Below, piece after piece: positions 26,147 to 34,755 of a stretch of DNA of 64,000 nt; the first letter of the stretch is position 1, and each line of letters starts with the position of its first letter. The position numbers and the translations under genes were made by a program. The stretch comes from Planctomycetota bacterium. Lineage in GTDB: Bacteria > Planctomycetota > Phycisphaerae > UBA1845 > UTPLA1. The notes below the pieces were generated by a model, which worked only from the letters and a program-made list of their open reading frames with translations, did not search any database and was not told the origin of the DNA. The stretch lies in assembly GCA_015654675.1 (NCBI GenBank), contig JAATGM010000059.1, positions 124,001 through 188,000 of the forward strand, given 5' to 3'.

Positions 26147-26926
26147 CTACGACAGTGTGCCGACGAACAAACGAGTCTCGTAGGTAAGCACCACCACGCC
26201 CTGGATGGCAAACCGATCGAAAAGCGCCTGGAGGGCGACAAGCATGGGGCCGTGTTGGGGATGGCCGGCCGCGGGCATGTACGAGGCCGACAAAACACGG
26301 CCGCGCAGGCCAGTGAAGTCGAGCGACTGCTCATTCGGAAATGTTCGCCGGGCGATGGGCCGTTGTTCGAAAAACTGGTCTAGCACCCCCTCAGCGGCAA
26401 TGTTCTGATGGCGAACAGCGGCGTAATCGTTTCCCCACGATTCGAGGAATTCTTCGAACGCGGCGAGAAACGGTGTGTTCGTGCAGCGATCGTTCCAGAG
26501 TAACGCGACTGGCGCCGGCGGCCGCAGAACGCGGCGAAACTCGCTCCGCGTTCGATCGACGTTGAACCAGTGAAATGCCTGCGCCGCCGTCACCCAGTCC
26601 ACGCTCGCATCGGCAAGCGTCGTCGCTTCAGCCGTCCCCCCCACGCTTCGAAACCGCGGCTGCCCCGCAAGCATTCGCTCCGCCGCCGCCCGCATCGGCC
26701 CATTCGGCTCCACTCCGATCACCGCGTTGCCACCGCGCAGCAGCAGCTCGCTCCAGATCCCCGTTCCCGAGCCAACGTCCGCTACAACGTGCTCAGCCCG
26801 CAGGCCGAACTCCCCACGAAGGCACTCCACGACAGCCGCCGGATAAGTCGGCCGGAAGCGGACGTAGTCCTCCACGCGATCTGAAAAACGCTGTGTGGCA
26901 TCGCGAATGGGCTGCTGAGCGGACAC
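26147..26926 (-). CDS. Class I SAM-dependent methyltransferase
   Basis: A 259-residue methyltransferase of the UbiE/type 11 group. Motif I is VVADVGSGTGIWSELL, motif II GVEPN, and the later TAAQAFHWF region is typical of the family. The N-terminal RFSDRVEDYVRFRPTYP is the conserved opening of these proteins, so a start at GTG 26926 is preferred over the open frame that reaches 27046 and overlaps the divergent lipoprotein gene. Substrate unknown. Confidence 0.88.
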   Translation of the reverse strand: MSAQQPIRDATQRFSDRVEDYVRFRPTYPAAVVECLRGEFGLRAEHVVADVGSGTGIWSELLLRGGNAVIGVEPNGPMRAAAERMLAGQPRFRSVGGTAEATTLADASVDWVTAAQAFHWFNVDRTRSEFRRVLRPPAPVALLWNDRCTNTPFLAAFEEFLESWGNDYAAVRHQNIAAEGVLDQFFEQRPIARRTFPNEQSLDFTGLRGRVLSASYMPAAGHPQHGPMLVALQALFDRFAIQGVVVLTYETRLFVGTLS

Positions 26927-27031
26927 GATCAAGAGATTATCCGACCCCGCGTCTGCTGGGAACGCGACGACCAATCGCCCTACAATCAGTGGAAGCCGAC
27001 GGCCGAAGCGCCGTCGAAGGGGGAGTGGGAA

Positions 27032-27667
27032 ATGAAGGCCGCGCATAGGACGCGCCTCGTTCGAGGCGTCACTATTTCAGCGTTGTTCATGGCTGGTTGC
27101 GGAACGGTTTCGCCACCCGATGGACCGCCCGCTCCGCCTCCGTTCGATCCGGTCAACACGGTCGGCGTCGTCGACGTTACCAATCCGTTCATCGGAACCT
27201 TTGACGTCAACATCACCGGGCAGGTCTTCAGCGCAACGAGCAGCCCGAGCTATTCGCAGCCGGCAGTTCTAAGCGTCGAGCAGACGCCAACCGCCTACCT
27301 CGGCACCAATACCGTGATCGTCGGCCTCAATACGCGCGTCATTCCGTCGGCGGCGGGCGGATCGATCGGAGCCGTGCGACTGACGACATCCGCCCTGACC
27401 GGCGGAATCCCGTCGGACGCAATCCCGGTATCATTTGTGGTTGACCGCCTGCTCATCAATGGAGGAACACCCGGCATACCGCTCGCGAACGGTGCCGCCG
27501 CCGAGTTCCGCCCCGGACCGGGCATCGCCAACGGCGTCGTCCGCGTCGCCACTGTCCACGCGACTCTGATCCTCAATGGCAATCTGATCTCGGGAACAAT
27601 CGACATGACCGACGTCTCCGGTCTGATCCTGGACGGTGCCCAGCTCACCGGAACGCGCCGCCCCTGA
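27032..27667 (+). CDS. Hypothetical lipoprotein
   Basis: A 211-residue lipoprotein of unknown function. Type II signal peptide with lipobox MAGC (GVTISALFMAGC) followed by a proline-rich linker. The rest is beta-rich with no recognised domain. GGGGGAG (27019-27025) is the ribosome-binding site and supports ATG 27032. It is convergent with the L,D-transpeptidase gene (2 bp apart). Confidence 0.82.
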   Translation: MKAAHRTRLVRGVTISALFMAGCGTVSPPDGPPAPPPFDPVNTVGVVDVTNPFIGTFDVNITGQVFSATSSPSYSQPAVLSVEQTPTAYLGTNTVIVGLNTRVIPSAAGGSIGAVRLTTSALTGGIPSDAIPVSFVVDRLLINGGTPGIPLANGAAAEFRPGPGIANGVVRVATVHATLILNGNLISGTIDMTDVSGLILDGAQLTGTRRP

Positions 27668-27669
27668 TA

Positions 27670-28290
27670 TCAGGATGCCGCAATGTAAACCGGCGTCCCC
27701 GTAGCAACGCGCTCAAACAACGCAATCACATCGCGATTTGACATGCGAATGCATCCGGCCGATGCGGGGGTCCCCAGCCGATCCTCCCCGGATGTCCCGT
27801 GAATGTAGATGTAGCGATCATACGAATCGATCCCGGGCCCCGAGTTAAGATATGGCTCGCTGCCGCGCAATCGAATGATTCGCGTCAAAATCCGATCATG
27901 CCCGTCGTCCGGCGCGGGTGTCCAAATCTCACCCGTGAACTGCCGCTCCTTGAGTACGGCGCCAACGGGCAGCCCCGCCCCGATCTTGTCCGCGACGACA
28001 TGCCATCCCAACGGCGTTTGCCGCGAACCCTCAACCTGCCCCGTCCCGCGCGCGGCCGTCGAACATGCATATGAAGCCACGACAACCCCGCGCTCAATCA
28101 ACCAGATGCGTTGTTCCCGCGTGGATACATAGAGCCCCGCACCGTCACCGACATGCGACTTCCAGCCCGAAGCCGCCAGTGCTGAAGCCGTCGGCCCGTC
28201 GGCGCGATTCGCGTCAGAGTGCGTCATCGATTGCGAACATCCCGAAACCAGCAACACGCCCACCCACAAAGTCGAATTCCGCAACGACAT
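27670..28290 (-). CDS. L,D-transpeptidase lipoprotein (YkuD domain)
   Basis: A 206-residue lipoprotein (VLLVSGC lipobox) with a YkuD domain. The catalytic region reads IYIHGTSGEDRLG followed by ASAGCIRMSNRD, with the HGT and GCIR signature. It has no LysM module, unlike the other L,D-transpeptidase at 13780. The start is ATG 28290, 4 bp after the NusG-like gene stop; the frame is open up to 28371 but inside that gene. A role in peptidoglycan remodelling is inferred from family. Confidence 0.92.
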   Translation of the reverse strand: MSLRNSTLWVGVLLVSGCSQSMTHSDANRADGPTASALAASGWKSHVGDGAGLYVSTREQRIWLIERGVVVASYACSTAARGTGQVEGSRQTPLGWHVVADKIGAGLPVGAVLKERQFTGEIWTPAPDDGHDRILTRIIRLRGSEPYLNSGPGIDSYDRYIYIHGTSGEDRLGTPASAGCIRMSNRDVIALFERVATGTPVYIAAS

Positions 28291-28294
28291 TGCG

Positions 28295-28852
28295 TCAATC
28301 AACCCGCTCGACAAGATCTCGATCAACTTCAACCGAGACGGCCTGCCCCAGAATCTCCACATTGAGAACAATCCGAACTGCCGACCGCCAGCGCGTCACC
28401 ACGCCTTCGAGACCCGTCAGCGGCCCGGCAATGACGCGCACCCGATCGCCCGCCGCAAGCCGCGCCGAGCGCGCAATCGGTTCGCCGCTCCGCAAAGCAA
28501 GATCAATCTGCCGCAACTGCCCGATCAACCCGGCGACATCGACCACCGGAAGCGTCCGGGCGATGTGATTGGTCCCCATCGCTCGATGTCGCTGCTCCGC
28601 GTCCGCGGCAAAAAAAAGATACCCGGGGAACACCGGCACCACGCTGCGCGTCACGCGCCGGGTCGTCCGGCTGCGCGTGACGCTCTGGCAGAGCGGCAGG
28701 TAGCAAAAGATTCCAATCTGCTCCAACTCATCGGCCAGCGTCTTTTCGTGCCGGGAGCGGGTGTGCGCCACCCACCACGACGACGCGATCTCATCGGGCA
28801 ATTCGGCCAGATCGCCAATCGAACCAGTTAATCCAGAAAGCAGTGTCGCCAC
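28295..28852 (-). CDS. NusG-family antitermination paralogue (UpxY/RfaH/LoaP-like)
   Basis: A 185-residue NusG paralogue. The NGN domain occupies about residues 22-110 (WWVAHTRSRHEKTLADELEQ, then VFPGYLFF). The KOW motif follows near 130-155 (AGDRVRVIAGPLTGLEGVV). Paralogues of this kind specifically prevent termination in long envelope or natural-product operons, and typically sit in or near them. This one follows a polysaccharide deacetylase by 9 bp and precedes an L,D-transpeptidase by 4 bp. Start is GTG 28852. Main housekeeping NusG would be near rpl genes elsewhere, so this is a specialised copy. Confidence 0.9.
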   Translation of the reverse strand: MATLLSGLTGSIGDLAELPDEIASSWWVAHTRSRHEKTLADELEQIGIFCYLPLCQSVTRSRTTRRVTRSVVPVFPGYLFFAADAEQRHRAMGTNHIARTLPVVDVAGLIGQLRQIDLALRSGEPIARSARLAAGDRVRVIAGPLTGLEGVVTRWRSAVRIVLNVEILGQAVSVEVDRDLVERVD

Positions 28853-28859
28853 GTCGTCA

Positions 28860-28894
28860 GATTATACGGATCGAATCGCATCGCCAATTGGCGA
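28860..28894 (-). promoter_or_regulatory. Candidate internal promoter before the NusG-like gene
   Basis: On the minus strand TATAAT (28865-28860) overlaps the deacetylase stop codon and lies 7 nt before the GTG start, close enough for a leaderless transcript. Upstream is a perfect 14-bp palindrome TCGCCAATTGGCGA (28894-28881) covering the place of a -35 (TTGGCG, 15-nt spacer). It is inside the deacetylase coding sequence, so chance cannot be excluded. Confidence 0.35.
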
Positions 28895-29764
28895 CACCGC
28901 GAAGCTTGAAAGCAGCTTCCGTAGCCGCGGCTCGACTCGCCCGCGAAACAGCGACTGCGTCACGCCGACGCGCCGCGGAATTTGCCACCCGTCGCGGCGC
29001 AGCTCGCCCATCTCGGCCGCGTCCAGTTCATAAGGATGAAAATAGAGCACCGCCGAACGCCCCTCTTTCTCAATCGACCTCATCGCGGCCCGCGTCAGCG
29101 CCCCCGGCATCAACCGAAAATAACCACCGCCGCCGATAGGCCAGCGACTCCCGGCAAACTCAATGGTGCTCAACGGCACCTCCATCAAATCGCAATTGGG
29201 CCAGCGATGCATAAATCGTGCCGCGTCAGCAATGCCATATCGCCGGCCGCGAAATGGAAAGACGCTCGAGCTATACCGAATGCCCAGCTCGGCCAGAATC
29301 GGACCAGCCCAGCGCGTCTCGTCCACAATCGAAAACGCCGGCGCGCGGTATCCGATCGGTCGCACGCCGACGATTCGCTCAATGACATCCAGACTCCGTG
29401 CGACATCCGCCCGAAATTGCGATGGCGACTGCCGCGTCACCAGTTGATGCGAATAACCATGCGACGCGATCTCATGCCCCGCATCAGCAATCTCAGTAAC
29501 CAGGTGCGGATACGACTCGGCCACCCGCCCCAGCACAAAAAAAGTCCCGCGCGCCCCAAAGCCGTCCAGCAATTGCAACATGCGACGCGTGTTCCGAACC
29601 ACGCGCCCGGTCAAATCGACATGCGGTCCAAGTACCGCAACCGGCCAATCATCGACATCAACGGAAAGTAAATGAGTGCGCCGAACTGGCGACTCCGCCC
29701 GCCCCACTCGCGCCGGATTCGTTGCAGTGTTCGCAACGGCCGGCGAAATAGCACAGCGTTCCAT
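28862..29764 (-). CDS. Polysaccharide deacetylase (XrtA/PEP-CTERM-linked type)
   Basis: A 300-residue NodB-type deacetylase resembling the family found with exosortase/PEP-CTERM exopolysaccharide loci. Motifs: SVDVDDW (catalytic Asp and metal Asp), SHGYSHQ (metal His residues), RAPAFSI, and a C-terminal FHPYELD block typical of DUF3473. It deacetylates N-acetylated polysaccharide. ATG 29764 is preferred over the TTG at 29788. A 97-bp-or-less spaced run of envelope genes follows and precedes it on the same strand. Confidence 0.92.
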   Translation of the reverse strand: MERCAISPAVANTATNPARVGRAESPVRRTHLLSVDVDDWPVAVLGPHVDLTGRVVRNTRRMLQLLDGFGARGTFFVLGRVAESYPHLVTEIADAGHEIASHGYSHQLVTRQSPSQFRADVARSLDVIERIVGVRPIGYRAPAFSIVDETRWAGPILAELGIRYSSSVFPFRGRRYGIADAARFMHRWPNCDLMEVPLSTIEFAGSRWPIGGGGYFRLMPGALTRAAMRSIEKEGRSAVLYFHPYELDAAEMGELRRDGWQIPRRVGVTQSLFRGRVEPRLRKLLSSFAVSPIGDAIRSV

Positions 29765-29811
29765 GCCGAATTCATCGGCATCCCGCAATCCTGCCCCGCA
29801 GGCCCGCCCCC

Positions 29812-30534
29812 TTATTTCTTCGGCGGCCCCGAGCGCTTCTTCTCCTGCTCGCGAACGTTCCGAAGCGCCTCGATATACTTCTCGCCTATGACCCGCTCTT
29901 CCGGCGTCGTATCACTGACGATCAGCTTCACAAGATCCTCCGGATTTCGCGGCAGCCCCACCGCCATCACGCTCGAAAGATCCCGCGTCGGGTCGCCGCT
30001 CCCCTTGATCCAGGCCGTCTGCGCCAACGCATCGCTGATGTTCGACAGCAGGAACTTATAAGTATCGCCGCCGGACTTCGACAACCGCTGATACTCCCGC
30101 GCATTCTCCATGAATTGCCGCTTGCCGATCTGATAAAGCACAGTGCGAACTGCCGACCGCGAAGACTCATCCGCCCCTTCCAGATATTGTTTCAGCGCCC
30201 GCTGTTGATCGCTGCCCGCATAATGCTTCTGCCAGGTCGCCAGAAAGCGATCCTGATCAAACTTCGGCAGATGCATCAAGCCGCGATCGTTGACCACAAA
30301 TGTGATCACTTCCTGCGCCGAAGCCGTCTGGATGTTCGGAATGGGCGGCGTGGCCAGCTTGTCGTAAATGGCCCAGCCGACCCAGCCGAGAATCGCAATC
30401 GCTCCGATGATCGCACCAATCCACGCACTGCTGCGGCGGCTCGCCGGACGGGGAGACGGGGTCGAACTCGCGCCAGGATCTGACATAGGTCGTTCCAAAG
30501 TTGAAGTCGTTTCGCTCATTGTCTCGAAATTCAC
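29812..30534 (-). CDS. Hypothetical membrane-anchored protein
   Basis: A 240-residue protein. A flexible N-terminal ~35 residues is followed by one membrane segment (IGAIIGAIAILGWVGWAIY, about 39-57) and an alpha-helical exported domain without recognised family. Its GTG start overlaps the TGA of the pseudopilin-like gene by 4 bp (GTGA), so the two are coupled; an ATG 15 nt later is the alternative. Function unknown; coupling suggests it works with the pseudopilin-like protein. Confidence 0.8.
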   Translation of the reverse strand: MNFETMSETTSTLERPMSDPGASSTPSPRPASRRSSAWIGAIIGAIAILGWVGWAIYDKLATPPIPNIQTASAQEVITFVVNDRGLMHLPKFDQDRFLATWQKHYAGSDQQRALKQYLEGADESSRSAVRTVLYQIGKRQFMENAREYQRLSKSGGDTYKFLLSNISDALAQTAWIKGSGDPTRDLSSVMAVGLPRNPEDLVKLIVSDTTPEERVIGEKYIEALRNVREQEKKRSGPPKK

Positions 30535-31190
30535 TTTCCGCTGATGCGCAGCTTCAACTGACCGCGTTCCGGTCTCGCCTTGAAATCAGCGTACAAAATA
30601 TTGAAAGCACCCGGTTCATCTCCGCGCGCATGAAACGGACCAAAATCCCACACGATCGGCTGGTCCGCTGCCCCCATTCCAAATCCATCGGCCCGCGTGA
30701 GCGGGTCACGCCCAACCGGCTGCCCCGCGTAGAGGTTCTGCAATACCCACTCGTAGCTCGTGCCTTCGGTCTCGAAGTAGGTCGTATGCTCGCCGAACTT
30801 ACCGAACAGCGGATGGCCTTCTTCCAGCGTTCGCGTATCGGCCGGACATCGGAATCGCTCGGCCTGCCCCTCCATGAACGGTCGCAACACCTCAGGCAAG
30901 CTGTGCCACGCCGGTTGATGGTCCTCGACAGACGGCAGCTTCGCCACCCACGGCCACTTTCCGCCGCTCTGGGCGGCGTATTCCGACATCGCTCGGCCGA
31001 TCACCTCGAGATTGGACAAGCATTGCTGACGGCGCGATTCGCGTGACATTCGCTGCATCGCCTGCACGCCGAACGCCCCGGCGGCCAGTAGCACAACGAT
31101 GACAACGATTAGATCGCGACGTGAAAAGCCGGCCCGTGCGTGGAGTGCAGATGCGGTAAACGACGAGTGCAACCCGGTTCGGCGCCTCAA
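30531..31190 (-). CDS. Type II/IV-like pseudopilin (prepilin-type N-terminus)
   Basis: A 219-residue protein with a prepilin-like leader: GFSRRDLIVVIVVLLAAGAF has the G-F cleavage site, the +5 acidic position as Asp instead of the usual Glu, and a long hydrophobic helix. The rest matches the DUF1559-type planctomycete pseudopilin layout (SNLEVIGRAMSEYAAQSGGK, FRCPADTR). Start codon is uncertain (TTG at 31190 or a second TTG 18 nt further on). It is the upstream partner in a coupled pair with the membrane-anchored protein 29812-30534. Confidence 0.8.
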   Translation of the reverse strand: MRRRTGLHSSFTASALHARAGFSRRDLIVVIVVLLAAGAFGVQAMQRMSRESRRQQCLSNLEVIGRAMSEYAAQSGGKWPWVAKLPSVEDHQPAWHSLPEVLRPFMEGQAERFRCPADTRTLEEGHPLFGKFGEHTTYFETEGTSYEWVLQNLYAGQPVGRDPLTRADGFGMGAADQPIVWDFGPFHARGDEPGAFNILYADFKARPERGQLKLRISGK

Positions 31191-31273
31191 AGATTAGGGC
31201 TCCGATGGAGTCACCTCCATGCCGGAGCCCGTCTGGGGAATACTAAATGGATTGTCGAACGCCGTCAACGCGA

Positions 31274-31918
31274 TCAGAGATTGTCCATGCCTGACAATTC
31301 CGTTCTGGAACTGGTCTGTGTCTCGGTTTTGCCGCCTTCGCGCGGTGTCCAAAGTCGCACATCGCTGATTTCGCAGGCCACCGTCCGATCGCCCTTGCGC
31401 GATCGCCGGTTCGTTCGGATCTGCCGAGTCGCACCCGGCATCAACGGGCCGCGCCAATCATCGCCACCCGCCACGGGCGTTGCCGCATACTCAACCCATT
31501 CAAGCAGCGGCGCGCCGCTTGAATCCATCAGCGCCACGTGCAGCGGCAACATCGACACCACCTTGTCGCCGCGATTCTTCACTTCCATGACGATTCGGTA
31601 CGCGCCCTCTTCGCCGTTGTCTGGAACGAGCCGGCCGCTGACTTCGAGCTTTCCGGCGTAGTCCGGCGATCGCGCATCATCCATCGCATCCGCGAGAACG
31701 GGCGGCAACGACTTCTGCAATTCCGGCAGACCCTTGATCGCCGCTTGCCCAAGTCCCATCAGCGAGCCCGTCCGCTGATTCAAGACCACCATGCCGTAGC
31801 AGACGATTCCGGTGCCGCAGAAAATCGCGGTCATCAGCACCCCTGACACACCCAGGACGGCGGCCGTAAGGAATGACATTCGTGACTTCTGGACGAGATA
31901 ATCTGGGCTTGCGTTCAT
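31274..31918 (-). CDS. Hypothetical single-pass membrane protein
   Basis: A 214-residue protein of unknown function. One membrane segment near residues 17-45 (VLGVSGVLMTAIFCGTGIVC), then an exported part that is beta-rich from about 90 on (RIVMEVKNRGDKVVSMLPLH), resembling an FxLYD/DUF4352-like sandwich. The start ATG 31918 is supported by GGAG 8 nt upstream; an ATG at 31957 extends it with a basic segment. It precedes the pseudopilin-like gene by 83 bp. Confidence 0.78.
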   Translation of the reverse strand: MNASPDYLVQKSRMSFLTAAVLGVSGVLMTAIFCGTGIVCYGMVVLNQRTGSLMGLGQAAIKGLPELQKSLPPVLADAMDDARSPDYAGKLEVSGRLVPDNGEEGAYRIVMEVKNRGDKVVSMLPLHVALMDSSGAPLLEWVEYAATPVAGGDDWRGPLMPGATRQIRTNRRSRKGDRTVACEISDVRLWTPREGGKTETQTSSRTELSGMDNL

Positions 31919-32108
31919 GGACCAATCTCCGTGCGACGTGCGTTGACGAAATCTCATGCCCCGATATTGCCCGCTCGCCGTCGAATATTCGACGGCAAGC
32001 CCTGCGCTGCGCGACGAGCCGGTTCAAGACCGCCGAAAGCGTTGTCCGATAAGCTCTTACCGCCCGGCGTCGATGCCAGGATCATGATTCACCAGGACTT
32101 GCGCGTAT

Positions 32109-33089
32109 ATGGCTGATGTCCTCGATCAGAGCGAAGTTGACGCACTCCTGGCGGCCGTAGCCGAAGGCGGCGTCGATGGCGGAATGGCCGAACCCGATTT
32201 TGCCGCGGGCGGCCGTTCAGACGTACAGGCCTACGACTTCAAACGTCCCGAGCGCGTCAGCAAAGACCAGATGCGCGCCCTGCAGACGCTGCATGAGATG
32301 TTTTCGCGTAACTTCGGCGCATCGCTTTCCGGCTTCTTGCGGACGATCGTCGAAGTCCGCGTCGCAACCGCCGAACAGCTCACCTATAGCGAATTCATCC
32401 ATTCACTCCCCAGCCCGACCGTCTTCAGTTTGCTCGGCGCACCGCCCCTGCAGGGTCAGATGTGTCTCGAGCTCAGTCCGCTCATTGTCTATCCCATCAT
32501 CGATCGCCTGCTCGGCGGCAACAGCGACGACATCTACATCCCGCAGCGCCCGTTGACCGACATCGAGCAGCGACTCGTTCAACGCATTACCGATCGCGCC
32601 CTCGCCACCCTCACCGAAGTCTGGTCCGACCTGGTCGAGGTAAAATTCGAACTGCATCAAACGGAGAGCAATCCCCATCTGGTGCAGATCGTCGCACCGA
32701 ACGAAGTCGTGGTCGTCGTCGGGTTTGAAATCAAGATGGGCGCCCGCGGCGGAACGATGAGTCTCTGCATTCCATTCAATGTCATCGAACCCGTGATGGG
32801 AAAACTGGCTGCCCAGAGCTGGCTCGCCTACAGCCGTCGCGGATCAAGCTCCGACACCGTCCGCCGCGTCCAGTCCAGCGTCACGCGCTCAAAGGTCTCC
32901 CTTCGCGCGTTTCTCGCGAAAACCACCATCACCTGCGGCGACCTGCTTTCCCTCGCCCCCGGCGACATGATCACCACCAGCGTCCCGGCCTCCGCCGAAT
33001 TCTCGGTCGAGGTCGAAGGCAAACCAAAACTCCGCGGCGCACTCGGCCAATACCGGGGAAATCGCGCCATCAAGGTAACGAAACGCTAG
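32109..33089 (+). CDS. fliM: Flagellar motor switch protein FliM
   Basis: A 326-residue flagellar C-ring protein that binds CheY-P and sets rotation sense. The N-terminal LDQSEVDALL is the FliM CheY-binding motif. The middle CheC-like domain includes RVSKDQMRALQTLHEMFSRN and LGAPPLQGQMCLELSP, and the C-terminal SpoA/FliN-like domain ends with GQYRGNRAIKVTKR. No other flagellar or chemotaxis gene is in the window, so it is an isolated copy. Its last 20 bp overlap the convergent membrane-protein gene. Confidence 0.96.
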   Translation: MADVLDQSEVDALLAAVAEGGVDGGMAEPDFAAGGRSDVQAYDFKRPERVSKDQMRALQTLHEMFSRNFGASLSGFLRTIVEVRVATAEQLTYSEFIHSLPSPTVFSLLGAPPLQGQMCLELSPLIVYPIIDRLLGGNSDDIYIPQRPLTDIEQRLVQRITDRALATLTEVWSDLVEVKFELHQTESNPHLVQIVAPNEVVVVVGFEIKMGARGGTMSLCIPFNVIEPVMGKLAAQSWLAYSRRGSSSDTVRRVQSSVTRSKVSLRAFLAKTTITCGDLLSLAPGDMITTSVPASAEFSVEVEGKPKLRGALGQYRGNRAIKVTKR

Positions 33090-34722
33090 CCGGCGCACTC
33101 GAATGTGAACGCCCCGATTCCGAAACGCGTCGTCGGACGTGGACAGCTGCAAACAGCAGCGCCGCCACTGCAATCAGCGCCGGAACAAATACGAGCACTT
33201 CAATCGTCGCCTTGATCGGCCCGAGCCAATACTGTCGGACTCCAAACAGCTCCAGAATCGCGGAAACGAATCCCAGTCCGCGCGCCTGCACATACGCAAA
33301 GCTCGCCAGCAGTGCGGTCATCATGGTTACGACGCGGGCGCGACCACGCCCCGGGGGCGCTTCGCCCTGATCTTCAATTTCGTCGGAGTACGCAAGCAGC
33401 GTCGATCGCGCTCCAGCCACGACCAATATTGCGAAAGCCCAGCCAAGACCCAACGTCACGCCCCGCTCGAACGACAGCACGCCAAAATAGCTCGACCAGG
33501 GTGATAGAATTGCTCGAATCGCCAAACCCGACAATGCGAGCACGAAAAAGGTCGTTGCATCGCGCTGGTGCGTCGCGGACGAGACGCCAATCGGTCTGCC
33601 TGAGCCCATGCGCCACATAACCGTGATAAGCGCGACAAGCCCGATTGCCGCCAACCCCAATGCCGCGACAAAACCGATCGCGTCAGAGTCGCCGCCCCAA
33701 TCAACCGCCCGCGAAATCATCAACCACGCAAATATGCAGAAAAGTAGACCCAACGAGCCCAGCAGTACGCCCAGCGCCCCGAGAACCCTCCGCGCCTGCG
33801 CACACGCGATCTGACTCGCCCCCGCACCCAACGCATCGCCGTCCGCCCGCCCGACTCGTAATCGTTGACTGCCCAGCGCCAGTGCGAGCACAACAAACCC
33901 GATCGGTACACTCGAAAGCGCATCGCCGGCCGAAAATACACCAACCGCGCGGCCCACTGCCCGACCCACGCACGCCTCGGCGAACAGCCACAATCCCAAA
34001 CAAACCCCCAGACCGATCGGAATCCAGATTCCAATCCATGCCGCGCTTCGTCCCCCGATCCGCTCGTTCGAACTACGCATTGATCCAATTCGTCCGCGCA
34101 CCCCGAGCGCCAGCGCGATCATTGCCCCCAACGCCACCGGCCATAAAACGCGGTTTACATATAGCATCGCGGCCACCACGCCCCAGGACGATCCAAACAC
34201 GCGCATGACGAAGCGCGAATTCAAAATGAACGAGGAATAATCGAGCAACACCGACAACAGATGAACGATCACGAATCCCACCACGATCCACGGAAGGGTC
34301 TGCACCTGCTTCGAACCGGCCGGAGTGAAAACAGCCGCACCGCCGGTCATCATGCGCGCCCGGTGAACGCAGTACAACAATGCAATCATCAGAATGCATC
34401 GAAGCACAGACCCGCCGTAATACTCAATCCCAAGTAACCCCGGCGAATTGATAGCCCCCGGCCCGAGGTTGATCGTCACATTCAGGGAAGCCCCCATCAG
34501 CGCGAATAGGCCGGCCATCGCCATCAGCAGTCTGGAAAGCGACCGGCTGCGATTGCTCCCCGGATCAAGCAGCGCTTCGGCGAACGCCCGCGAGTCCGCT
34601 ACCGGCAACCCGCACTCCGAACATTTGCCCCCGATGCTCGCCCCGCGCAAGTCATAATTGCATCGCGCACAACGCAGCCACGGCTCGAATTCCGTCGAAC
34701 GAAGCCCGGTGTCTGCCATCAT
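33070..34722 (-). CDS. Polytopic membrane protein with N-terminal zinc ribbon
   Basis: A 550-residue protein. CARCNYDLRG and KCSECGLPV (residues about 18-42) form a CxxC...CxxC zinc ribbon of the kind seen in many planctomycete membrane proteins. About twelve hydrophobic segments follow from residue 60 to the end. No transporter signature is evident. The function is unknown. The start is ATG 34722 (a second ATG is the next codon). It overlaps fliM tail to tail by 20 bp. Confidence 0.82.
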   Translation of the reverse strand: MMADTGLRSTEFEPWLRCARCNYDLRGASIGGKCSECGLPVADSRAFAEALLDPGSNRSRSLSRLLMAMAGLFALMGASLNVTINLGPGAINSPGLLGIEYYGGSVLRCILMIALLYCVHRARMMTGGAAVFTPAGSKQVQTLPWIVVGFVIVHLLSVLLDYSSFILNSRFVMRVFGSSWGVVAAMLYVNRVLWPVALGAMIALALGVRGRIGSMRSSNERIGGRSAAWIGIWIPIGLGVCLGLWLFAEACVGRAVGRAVGVFSAGDALSSVPIGFVVLALALGSQRLRVGRADGDALGAGASQIACAQARRVLGALGVLLGSLGLLFCIFAWLMISRAVDWGGDSDAIGFVAALGLAAIGLVALITVMWRMGSGRPIGVSSATHQRDATTFFVLALSGLAIRAILSPWSSYFGVLSFERGVTLGLGWAFAILVVAGARSTLLAYSDEIEDQGEAPPGRGRARVVTMMTALLASFAYVQARGLGFVSAILELFGVRQYWLGPIKATIEVLVFVPALIAVAALLFAAVHVRRRVSESGRSHSSAPASVSLP

Positions 34723-34755
34723 CGATCCCAGCCGGCGCGGGCTAGCGCAGACGCC

